Positions 53,848 to 64,000 of a DNA stretch of 64,000 nucleotides are shown one piece after another. The notes under the pieces are model-generated. The model made no database searches, was not told the DNA's origin, and was given only the letters and a program-made list of their open reading frames with translations. Positions within the stretch are counted from its first letter, which is position 1; each line of letters starts with the position of its first letter. Position numbers and translations under genes: made by a program. The stretch comes from Takakia lepidozioides. Taxonomy: Eukaryota > Streptophyta > Takakiopsida > Takakiales > Takakiaceae. Location of the stretch: assembly GCA_030704615.1 (NCBI GenBank), contig CM060734.1, forward strand, positions 41,370,042 to 41,434,041, read 5' to 3'.

Positions 53848-56800
53848 TCAAGCTAGTGTAGATGGACTACTTGGGTAACTGATTGAGCCCCAAGTGGATT
53901 CCAACCGCAAAAGATGGAGGCGCTCAACAAAAGGCTGCAGCATTTCCTCCTCATTCATGGGTGCCAATGCCATGCATATGCTAAGCTCCTGCACTGCCTC
54001 TCCATACCGCCTGCCAAAACCATGAAATAGCAAAAATCATTACATACATGTACAAGGTCACTATGCATTGTCATCCCTATCAACTGACCATTTACGAAAA
54101 CAATTATGCCAAGGCTACAGACATCAACTGAGAAAGGCACTGAAAGCATCTCATACCTGCAATGGTATAGAAGCAAGCCATGATCTTTTCGCACAACCCA
54201 GTTATGGGGTTGTAATATTAGCAACCGTTCTGATGCCATTACTGCCAGCCTGTATCCATTGAACAGGATACATTTAAAAACGGATGTCACTCTTAGACTT
54301 TAAAGAAAAAAATTCAGGCAGTAGGAACAATGCCCTATGTTCTGCACAGTCAAATACTGTAGATAGATATTGCCTATTCTACCTTTCTGCATGTATGTGT
54401 AGAAATGCATAACCATGTGCCAAGTTGCCCGTGTTACTTTGACAAGCTAAATAGTTCTACTATCTACATTGGCCATAACAGTGGGCCCCATTGTTGCCAT
54501 TGTGCATGAGATCCATAGGTACATTGGCAGATGCTCTCGATGTGGTATATGTTTACTCCAATGATAATCCAAGTATAACAAAAATTGTTGGAGTCTTTCT
54601 ATGAACCCATGAGAAATGAAATCAACCAATCAACAATGTTGTAGGCACATTTAAAAGCAGCACGTGTGAGGATGTTATCCATCATTAAATGCGCAAAGGG
54701 GAAGCACGCGAAAAAAATGATTGTGGGAGAGTGCATGTATTTTATCTCATGGGAGGACGAATACCGGAGGTCTTCAGGACGCAGCAAGGCTTCAATGGGG
54801 AAGTTTGTCAATTTGCACGTGTTGTGTTCAGATGCCATTGGTTGCAGTGGTGCTGTTAACGAAAGGCCTTGCTGCGCCCTTGATGCCTGCTTCCAATAAA
54901 TCCTCTGCAACATCAAAGAGAAACTCTCTTAAGTTCCGCACACAACCTATCCTAGACAACACACATCCTGATCGTGTGAATAATAGACATCTATTAATGA
55001 GAGAACTACTTTGGAGTCTTTCAGCCACAGGCAGTGGATTGCCTGGTATTCCAAACGAGGCTAGATTGCCAGTGATGAAACCAACAGAAAGCCTAGATTA
55101 TTAATTTGGGAGCTCACCCCAACATCAACAGGCAAAAGCATGATGTTGAAGCTGAGATGTAACATTGAAGGACAAAATCACATATATGCAGTACTCACCT
55201 TCAATTGTTCAAGAACAATGCCAAGTATGTCCCTGTTGGATGTTGGCTCCAATGCTCTCGTCACACTGGAAGCAACAATTGAACCAGCTGACATACAATC
55301 TCCAATGCTTCTTTGCACATTTGATGATGTTTGAGAAATGCATGGTTCCTTTCCAAACATCTGGAGCTTGCCACCTTTGCCTGGCTCCGAAATGATCTGG
55401 AAAAACCAAGGCATAGACCCATAGATGTTAATGACAATTCTGAAACTTTCACTTTCAATCATCTACCAATTAAAACAGGAGACAAAAACCTTGAAGGGAG
55501 AAGGGCACATTGTCTATTTAAGTAGGAGCATGAATGCCATGAATCAAAAGGTACTTGATTACTTTTACGAATTTTCTTTCAGTATCTCCCTTGAAATAAA
55601 TCAGCCAGAGACAACAGCTACAGTGTGCACCCAGACCTGTGCACAGCCATCGAGAGTGAGCGATACAAGGAAATCTCCCCTGACAGCTGCTCCCTCCATT
55701 GTTAGGCCCAACCTCTTGCAGACTTCCATATAAACTATGCTCAACATCACCCCTGCAATGGCAAATCCAACACATATTAGCACAAAAACCCATTCCTCTC
55801 CATTTCGAGATGCTAACACCCATAGACAGCACCGCATGCACACAAGCTGCAAACACCAAGGACTCTGACAAGGATGACCAGTCTCTTCTCCCTCTTATCT
55901 TCAATAGAAGACCACGGGACCGGGACAAAACAGACATACTCTCATTAAACCCAACTTGTGATAGCCTGGGGCTGCAGACCAAGCACCTGGTCGAGATGGA
56001 GCAAGAGGAATGAGATGAGAAAAGACTGGCGCCAACACCATTATTTCCAGAAATGCTCCAGAAATGCAGTGCAGACAGTCAGTCCAAATGTGCAACCAGG
56101 AATTCACCGTTACAACTCAGAAACATTTAATAAGTTGTGCAAGGAGGAGTCCACATGAAAGAAATGAAATGGTACTTTATAACGTCCGCGGAAAGCTCAA
56201 AGAGCTTATGGGACAAAATGGAAAAAAACAAGAGAGAGGAGACAAAACCAGAGCCAAAAAGCAGCCAAAAAGCAACTAGTGCTCAAGGGATTGCCTAAGG
56301 GTCAAGGCCAGCTGCCAAGCATTTCTGACCCTCATAATTGAAGACTTCAGTGGGAGATTGAGTTCCACGGAATAGACAGTGAAAGAAACCCTAGAAATCC
56401 ACGGGAAGGTAAAAAAAACAAAAACAAAAACAAATTATGAATCCACAGGAGGGCCCAAGGGATACAAGTAGAACCAAAGAGCAAGAGAATCTACTCATAG
56501 GACACTCTTTGCTTTAGCCTTGAAGAACAAGAGGAGAGGGAGGGAGAGGAATCACCAGTGCCACATCCAAAGGTTAAGACATGGTGGAAATAAAAGCCCG
56601 AGGGATCACTTGGCAGGTAAGACCAGGTGAACCCCTGCATTTTGAACAGTACAGTTTCGACTGCCTTCAGTACCTGAAGAGGGCCTCTTCTAGCTTCATT
56701 AGAGGTCAGTAGTGCCTCTACATCTTTGGCCAGAGCATCCAGCATCTCCATCCATCCCGAAATGCTCCGGGCCCCAAGGAGTAGAGAATCGGCCGCAACA

Positions 56801-59374
56801 CTTTGGGCAACTACTGAAGCTTTAGAGAAAGAGGGAGACTTGCGGCCCTCATTTTGCAAAGCAAGTATGTCCTTCTCTCTGTTGACAGACATGAAAGCTT
56901 GGTCCTCGGCTGAAATTAGCAGAGCACCCTGCAGAAGAAACAAAAGCATTAGTTGGACGTATGATCGGTCTATGGCTGGCAGTGTATTGAATAATTTCCA
57001 GGGGAGTTTGCTTGTTGGGAAAAAGCTGCCGACTGCAGTGAAAAACGCCCTCCTCTAGGACCTCCAATCATCTGTTTCCGATGGCCCTGTCAGCAAAGTC
57101 GTTGTAATAGGTCCTTCCTGTGAGGCATGCCCTAACGGTGTCAGATCCTACTGTACAAATCTTTCTCATCTCTTCCCTCTCTCTACTTTCAGCAACAATA
57201 CACCCATCCATTGGCCCTCTGGTCTGTGCATACATCACTCTGAAGCATGTTAGGCATATAAATTCCTTTTCTATAGCTGCAGGTGTACTACTTTCTCTCC
57301 TCTCTCCCTGGGCCTTTCAAAGTTCATGTACTTCTTTCATCTTTGGTCCCTCCTAAATGCATGGCAATTCCATCTATTTAATCTTGTCTTTCCCTGTGGA
57401 TGTTGTTCTCTCCTGTCGACATTCTGAAGTCCCTTTCTTTCTGTGAGCTTTCCGTGGACGTTATAAAGCACCATTTCATTTCATTTCTCTCCTCTCTGCC
57501 TGGGCCTTATGAAGTTCATTTAGTTTTTTCATCGTCTGTCCATCCTAAATGCATGGCACGGAACTAATGTCAACCAAATATGGAGGGTACAGGAAAGGGG
57601 GTTCTCTTTTACTCTATGGAATGATGCGGGGAAGCAGACTGGTTATATCTAGCAGGAGCTATAGTAGAGGCAGATACCATTCAGGCTGCAATGTGGGTGC
57701 GATTTAGAGGAGTGATTTTGGCGGAATGATGTAGGGAGGCAGAGTGCTTATACCTCCAAGGAAAGCAGGGGCTATGGTAGAGGTAGATACCATTCAGGCT
57801 ATAATGTGGGTGTGATTTAGGCCCAGTTTTCAAGTAGTTTTGCTTATTCTCATTCTTGTTCTTCAGCTTTTGAGCTTCATACAATGACCCAGAAATGTTC
57901 AGCAACCAAAGAATCACATCCAATCTGGTCTACCAGGCTAACCACCTACCAAAGTTCTCTCTTGTTTTACTCCCTCTCTCTCTAAATCACTTCGTGAGAG
58001 AGTAAAGAACAATTTTGGGTGGGGCAGGAATTCGGAGGAGCACCTTGGCAAGAGAAATGGTGTCATCATGTTTCTGAAAAGTAACCTCCTCAGAGAAGGC
58101 CTGCCTTGCCAGCAATATCACCTAAACATCCACGAGCCCAGAGCCAGAGCTGATTTAATTTACCTTCTTTTTAAGTCCCACCACTGGACTAAGCCATGAA
58201 GCATAGATAAGGTCTCATGGTGTTACCAAAAATGCTCCTCTGGCAGAAACAAAGAGGAAGCAATGGCGACGACGTGGCTTTTTCTCTGAAAAATCATATT
58301 TTCCATGCTATGAGGCATTCATTCATGTGTCATCCTCAATGCTATTTGTCAATCACAGTCCAACAGGTCTCTACCTAATCATCTTGAATCACGAACAAGG
58401 ACTACTCATTCTTAAATTAAAATATGATTCAAAGGCAATAAGCTGTGAATAGTACCTCATTGTCGATATGTAGTGCAGTAGCACTGTTGCTCATGCTCAC
58501 ACTCAACCCACAGCAGAGTATTGCGCGTTGTGCTGCACACAGCTTCTGAGCTCTGAGCTTGCTCTTTGGCAAAGGCATACTCCCTTCAATGTGATGCCTG
58601 TAAAAAGAAACCACACATATTCATAAAGTTCCGGTGTGTGATCTCAACAAGGAATAATTGAAGAAGTAAATGAAAGTAATGCATTTGTGAAATTACCAAA
58701 TAATCAGTAAAAGGAATCAAATCCCCAAACAGACCCAAGGATGTAGAACTTGCTTTCCACAGCAAGTTTTCAAAATGTTGTAAGGTTTATGTGTTTCCAA
58801 CTCTCATCTTGCAGATGTTGGCAATAGGAACTGCACACAAAGTATACATTCATACTAACTATCTTCCTCAGTGACAATCACATAGTAACAGTGACAATGA
58901 AAGGACAAGTTGACAAACCCTGGATTATGAGAAGAACACGACAACCATGCTGGCCTCTGCAAATTTCTTTTCGATAGGTGTTTGGGAGAGAGGACAACAG
59001 GAGTTGAAGTTGCCTCCGCAAAGGCCTTTCCTGCAAGGCAGGTGGAGTCCATTGCCAGTACCTCTTGTGATCTTTGCTCCTGCCTATCTGGATCCAAGCA
59101 AAAACATGAGCAGGCTGTCATAATGGTTCTAATGGCAGCCGTCACCAAGGCACAGTCTTCAAAACAATTTGGCAATTAACACAATGCCATGAAAGAACGA
59201 GAAATACAGAAGAGAACAGATATCTCAGAATTAGTAGCTATTGGCCGGTAATGATGGCCAAAATTCACACTGCTAGAGAGAGAGAGAGAGAGAGAGAAAC
59301 AGGGGTTCGAGCAAGGAAAGTACCGGGCAACTTTCAGCTCGGAAATTAATGGCACCGATTCCTCCACATATCGT
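53848..59374 (-). CDS. SirB1-like transglutaminase-fold protein with C-terminal TPRs (partial exon model)
   Basis: Members of this family have a Transglut_core2 (SirB1) domain followed by tetratricopeptide repeats; their biochemical role is poorly known. Recognisable exons in order: 59374-59324 (YVEESVPLISELK), about 59150-58919, about 58590-58455 (CCGLSVSMSNSATALHIDNE), about 58083-58050 (KHDDTISLAK), then from about 56940 (GALLISAEDQAFMSVNREKD). Next are 55752-55637 (SIVYMEVCKRLGL, GDFLVSLTLDG), 55396-55199, one near 54900-54750, one near 54290-54180 (ASERLLILQPHNW) and one from about 54010 to the stop at 53848 (RYGEAVQELSICMALAP). The order acidic-LAR-like segment, VYMEVCKRLGL and TPR tail matches the family. 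Two dispersed repeat copies lie in its largest introns. The first exon and some borders are not fixed, and the middle may contain a break. Confidence 0.55.
56161..56214 (-). repeat. Dispersed LINE/SINE-like 3' tail, copy 3
   Basis: GAAATGAAATGGTACTTTAT, ACGTCCGCGG and AAAGCTCAAAGAGCTTATGG: the most complete copy of the module, in reverse orientation to copies 1 and 4. It lies in an intron of the SirB1-like gene. Confidence 0.6.
57442..57488 (+). repeat. Dispersed LINE/SINE-like 3' tail, copy 4
   Basis: GTGAGCTTTCCGTGGACGTT followed by ATAAAGCACC and (ATTTC) units. Same module as copy 3 in opposite orientation, about 1.25 kb away within the same intron region. Confidence 0.6.
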
Positions 59375-59399
59375 CTGAAGACAGTCTGAGAGAGAGATT

Positions 59400-60770
59400 A
59401 CAGTGATGTCCCAGGATAACAACTCCAGAAAATCAGACGCATGGTGACATTTCGACGGTCAGTGACATCTGGAAGATTCGGAAAGACACTAGTACTTCAA
59501 GGAAAAATGGAGTTCAGATGTTAAACGAGGACTCCAACGCATTCAGACAAAGATCGATAGATGCGAGCAGTTTGAAGACACAGAGGCAAACCGAGAAGAA
59601 AGAAATGTTTGCATGGGAGATCGCCAAATAATCGCATCGAAACGAAACGGAGTTAGGAAATTAAATGGCATCCACAGCCCCGAGACAACTAGGAAGACGA
59701 GTGAAGGTCGTAAGATGATAAGAGAAGCGCCAAAGGAAGCATGCAGAATACAGAACCGCACAAACACGTCCGGAAAGATAAAGATCCAACTTTGGAATCA
59801 ATCAGTCCAAGAGCATCCGACACACATTCCCCTTTGCTCAATTCAAACACCAACGCCCGGACAAAGAACGCGCGCGCTGCTGTGCATAACTTAGCTCGCG
59901 GCCCTCACCCGCCGCGAGGGGAGAGGGTACTTGTTGCGCAGGGCACGCGGCCCGCCCCGCCTGTACTGGCCCCGTGAATCGCCGCCGTTTGCCCGGCTCC
60001 AGGTAACGGCCACCCCCAATCATACCTTCATCCTCACGAGTCACATCCAGGTCAGCCCGCATTCATCCTTTCACACCAGCAACGACCGGACAAGACTAGC
60101 TCTCACACTAAATACGTGATTAGTGATCCACTAATTAATGAGGGTTGAGCTAACCGCGTAGCCGCCACCGCACCGACCGGCAATTACAAGTCAATAGTAG
60201 AGCGCCACGTACCCTTCCACTCTATTGCTCTTCAGCCAATCGTGTCGACGCTGCAATTCGTGACTGACTCGTGTCGGCGTCCATGCCTCCCTTCCAATTG
60301 AAAAACTTTATTAATTTTAAAATAATACTTTTGTGCGGGGCTTGCTGTCCACCACTTAAGTGACACGAGGCCAAACGAGGTGTGTGGATAAGTGGTCTGC
60401 TCTGGAATGGGCCCCTTTTGGCCCATGCTGGCGGGATGAGGCTACGCCATATATACAGCGCCTGACCCCACCAGAATGGGCTCCTCCCAAGCGTAATGGG
60501 CTTATGCATGCAATCCTAGTGGAAGCTCCTGAGGACATTGCATGACAAAAGAGCCTCTAAAATAGAAAGGAATCAGGCCTTTCTGCCGACAGATGAACCT
60601 TTTTATTTTTCTGGTTTTCAGAGTGAGACCACATCTACAGGTATTCACACTTGGGGTTAGCATCAGTGGTAGTGCCCGTTTTAGCTACATCTGTTCAAAC
60701 TTGGCGCTGGTTTATTGGGAAATAGCCTATGTGGCACCTGCTACTTACCGGCTACCGCTACTAATAGTGT
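59400..60770. other. Upstream region of the SirB1-like gene and unassigned DNA
   Basis: A GC-rich, CpG-rich patch at about 59870-60000 (CGCGGCC and CGCCGCGAGG) may be a promoter or 5' exon area. Short frames on both strands, none recognised. Confidence 0.35.
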
Positions 60771-61115
60771 GCTGGTAGCTACGGTTAGAAATCGACTCTT
60801 GACCAAGTTACTACTACCTAGAGTTATTGTGACCTAGAGTTATTGTGATGACAAGTCAGGCTTCCATAATAGCAGACAAATCACAGTTAACAATAGAGAT
60901 AAGCCTCACTTAGCTAGAAGATAGCTAAAGTTAGCTGACGCAAGTCATTGTACCAGAATAGCAGGTAGATATAAATTAAGTAAAAGCACGGAGTTATGCT
61001 ATAGTTATCTCAGCTATTTCTGGATTAGACTTTGAGTATAAATTGGGAGAGCTCGGAGGGTGGAGAGTTCTCAGTAATCAGTTCATCTTTTATTTCTATT
61101 CTCTGTCGAATTCCA
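60770..61115 (+). mobile_element. Probable 5' LTR of a copia-type retrotransposon
   Basis: The stretch before the primer binding site ends ...TTCCA and contains a TATA-like AGTATAAATTGGGAGAG about 80 bases earlier, as in plant copia LTRs. The left border is approximate; no matching 3' LTR was found in the window. Confidence 0.5.
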
Positions 61116-61118
61116 AAA

Positions 61119-61130
61119 TGGTATCAGAGC
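61119..61130 (+). other. Primer binding site for initiator tRNA-Met
   Basis: TGGTATCAGAGC is the classic primer binding site of plant Ty1/copia elements, complementary to the 3' end region of tRNA-Met(i). It lies just 3' of the putative LTR. An A30-like tract follows at about 61408, and no gag-pol frame survives behind it. Confidence 0.85.
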
Positions 61131-61794
61131 AAGGTTCTCTCTGAGAGACAGAATGAGATGAGTATTTGATTTACAACCAATATGCTTGAGTACTTGGATT
61201 TAGATCTGAAAGCTTGAATGTTTGGAGTTGAGTGCTTGGTGTCAGATCTGAAAGCTTAAGTGTTTGGAGTTAGATCTGAAAGTTTGAGGATGTTTTATAG
61301 TTGGCAAAACATCAAACTAGTATCATGGCACCTTCTGCTGATAATTACCCGAGTGGAGAGTGAGATGGTCACTTATATGCACGTGACTGCTTCAAAGAAA
61401 AAGCTAGACGAGAGAAAAAAAAAAAAAAAAAAAAAAAAATCAAAATGAGGTTTCAGCATTAGCTGAAGGACTGAACGTCTTGTTGTATCTTTGTCAATCT
61501 CTACGAACTGCAGAGATATATGGTTCATGGGAACAAAGAACTCTCTGTGGGACACAAGGTGTATTTTTGCATCATTTTTTGAACAAGAGAGTAGGAGCTG
61601 TGCACGAGATCGGAATCCAAATTTCCTGCCCTGTGCAATTGTAGGAGCATCAAAGAGATCCTTAAACTAGACTATGGTCTTGTGAAGCCAATTCTATTCC
61701 GTTGTTCTGGATAAAAGCCAATATGGTAGAGAGAATGCCACCATGAAACGAGATAGTACGGGTTCCTCCTTGCTGATTTCAGAAAAATGAAAAG

Positions 61795-62044
61795 ATGAAG
61801 AGCCATTCATCTTCCCATCGCAAGTTGAGCAAGTTTTCTTTTCAGATGACACCCATGCGCCAGGATGGAAGGTGGTTCTTCACAAGGACCCCCGGGCCAA
61901 ACGAATCGTGGCCGACGTCCATGATTTGGACCTAGGGGAGAATGCCGACCACGAGGGTCTGAGGGAACCACAAAATCTACCAGATACGGCCGAACCAGTC
62001 TCTTTGGAAGAGCAATTACCTTTAATGAGGAAGACATTCCAGGA
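61795..62044 (+). mobile_element. En/Spm (CACTA) transposon fragment, DUF4216-like
   Basis: Plus-strand frame DEEPFIFPSQVEQVFFSDD, APGWKVVLHKDPR and LPLMRKTFQDW, ending in a stop. The EPF-x-SQ-x-QVFF...W-VVL-x-x-PR pattern is characteristic of the DUF4216 region of plant En/Spm proteins. No transposase core or CACTA ends seen here. Confidence 0.55.
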
Positions 62045-62980
62045 TTGGTAATTACCGCAAGGCAAATTGCAGATGTGGGCAGTGAAGGGGAAGATTCTTT
62101 GGATACGGATAGTGAGCCCAGCTGAATCTCAGTGTCCATTAAGCCGGCAGCTCGTAGACGAGAGTTGTGCTAAGGACTCTTACTGTCCTTAGAACCCATT
62201 TTGTACAGTCCTACAAGCGCGCAAGGGCGAGACAGTTAATAGTATCGATAATGTCCCGGAATGTGGTCCGTACTGTCTTGTGAACAAACCTATATTTACA
62301 GTATGATTGTAGTTGTAAAACAGTTGGTCCTTTTGACGTCTTTGCGATCTTCTTCTGTGACGCCTTCTTCATAACTTGAGAAATGGAAAAGCAGCTACAC
62401 CTCAAATTATTGCAAGGCCACTCAATGGCACTAAGAACGTTTCGAGCATGCTGTCAGAAAACTAGACGGGCAAAAACCCAATTCAGCAGCCTCACCTTGC
62501 GTGGATACTTGGGAATTGATACCAGAAGGGCATGCCCGTATGCGCGCTCCATCGTGCCTCCATCCAGCACATTCTATAAATGTTGAATGACCAAGATCCC
62601 GATGTTACACCCTTCTGAGAAGCCACTACGCGCGCTCACAGCATACGAAGGCCTTGCCGTGTCAGGATTCGCATTCCCACGTCCCGCCATGTCCGACGAA
62701 GCACTTGCATCCCTGTCTCTGCCAGGTGGAGGCAGCACGTATTAAAATATCTATTCCCCCAAGGCCACATTTGGTTTACCTCTTTTTGTGAAAGCCACGT
62801 CAGCAAATGTGATGCCGAATCATGGGTGCAATGAATGTGCAGTGGTTCATGGAGTCGTTGAGTCGACTACATATTCACTTTAATGAATAAATATTTTTAT
62901 TCCATTAATCGAATTAGGAAAAGAAATTTGTAGTCGCATGTGCAATAATTACAACCACTTGTAATTTTGGCTTTTTCCAA
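62045..62980. other. Stretch without a recognised gene
   Basis: Mixed-composition DNA between two transposon remnants, AT-rich from about 62870. No supported feature. Confidence 0.4.
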
Positions 62981-62982
62981 TT

Positions 62983-64000
62983 TTATGTATTTACGCAATT
63001 CGTAAAATAGCCCGGAATTCTGCTACAACTCCGGAGTCGTTGACCCCACTTCTGTCCGCCGTTTGAAATGCCCCCGTGGGCCCACATTGTCTGTTTCGAC
63101 TCTCCAGTAGTCCCGTTTACTACCAAGTGGTTCCCGGAGTGGTCGCGGACATGCAGTCGATTCGGAAAAGACACGAATGCTTCTAGTGGTAGGCAGGCTT
63201 GTGGGTGCAGGGATGATAATGAGTATAGGCCATTGTATTTAGATGCAAGGTATTTGAGAAGTCCATGATAAATGATACCTAGACGCCCAGGATCGTTAAG
63301 TGCTTCTTTTAATTGGGTGCCTAATGTGCGAGCATATGAGATGATTAATGGGCTCAAATCAATGCCGTAGTGATCCGTAGGTAGTTGTGTGAGGGCATTG
63401 GGGGTGCTAGTTGGTAGACCACATACACGTTTTATTAGCTAGATAATACTTTTATCAAGTTTTTTGATGTCTGATACGGAGAAGAGTGCGGCGTGGAACG
63501 AGTATTGAATTTGTGTTTGTAGTACTGATTGAATGATTGATAGTTTTGGTCGAATGACAATTGGGGATTTGAGCAGAGCAATACTTTTGGTAGTGAGTTT
63601 GGATGATGTAGATTCTTTTTGGATATGCCAAGTAAAGGAGGGAACGAGTTGTATGCCTAAGTAAGTGTATGGCTCGTCTAGTCCTAGGAAGGGGAAGGGT
63701 GTATTTTGGTAGTGTACATAGAGTTTACAATGTGAAGCCATGGCAGTTTTGGTAAGACGACTATGACGTGTGGCGGCTGTAATGGCGCACTTGTGTAAAC
63801 TGAGTTCCATGCCTGACCATAGGTTGAATCTGAGTAGTTTATTAACTTGTCGGTTGAGGTGTTGTGGTTTATGTGCCAGGATGGCTAGGTCGTTTGCATA
63901 TGCTGCAACTGAGATGTCACTTGAGGAGGTTTTGTAGTGATAGCCAAGCTTGCCTCGAGCTAGCCATCGAAGTAGGGGTTCTAGGAAGATAATGAATAGG
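62983..64000 (-). mobile_element. LINE reverse transcriptase fragment, running off the right edge
   Basis: Minus-strand frame open from the window edge: EPLLRWLARGKLGYHYK, then AAYANDLAILAHKPQHL, the region of the reverse transcriptase active-site box (normally YADD, here YAND). EPYTYLGIQLVPSFTW follows, the typical post-active-site YLG segment of non-LTR elements, and then a connection region. A TAG at about 63437 interrupts the frame, which then continues to about 62983. The altered box and the stop mark it as inactive. Confidence 0.8.

Overview
This window is nuclear DNA of a land plant, probably a seed-free one (moss, lycophyte or fern type; this is inference). The signs are spliceosomal GT-AG introns, plant-specific gene architectures (a patatin phospholipase fused to leucine-rich and armadillo repeats, and a DYW-type pentatricopeptide editing factor with extra decayed copies), plant-type telomere repeats (TTTAGGG family) and telobox motifs. 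Coding density is moderate. Much of the space between genes is transposon debris.

Layout. 1-8.9 kb: a 16-exon phospholipase gene on the minus strand, running off the left edge. 10.7-13.6 kb: a single-exon PPR-DYW gene on the minus strand, with a duplicated, decayed block upstream of it. 16.4-25.5 kb: a Crypton-like tyrosine recombinase gene whose two halves lie on either side of about 7.2 kb of foreign DNA. That DNA holds a 1.2 kb foldback repeat, a PPR fragment and a truncated multi-exon gene interrupted by telomere repeats. 27.6 kb: another PPR fragment. 29-32.5 kb: unidentified exons on the minus strand.

32.8-35.35 kb holds the most unusual gene. It is an intronless 855-residue protein that appears to combine a 2H phosphoesterase, a dual-specificity-type phosphatase, a P-loop polynucleotide kinase and an ATP-dependent RNA ligase, that is, a complete RNA break-repair kit in one chain. 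36.1-38.1 kb: an SLX9-like ribosome biogenesis gene (minus). 40.1-45.3 kb: a complete eight-exon SPT16 gene (FACT histone chaperone). 49.9-50.9 kb: an intronless MHK/RCK-type protein kinase. 52.1-53.1 kb: a decayed CDC123 copy. 53.8-59.4 kb: a SirB1-like transglutaminase-fold/TPR gene (minus). 60.8-64 kb: remains of a copia LTR, an En/Spm element and a LINE.

The cellular genes are housekeeping or lipid/RNA-processing functions with no operon-like logic. Exon boundaries were read by eye from reading-frame continuity, GT/AG sites and family resemblance. For the phospholipase, SPT16 and SLX9 (apart from its missing 5' end) the phases close exactly. For the SirB1-like gene and the unidentified genes the models are partial.
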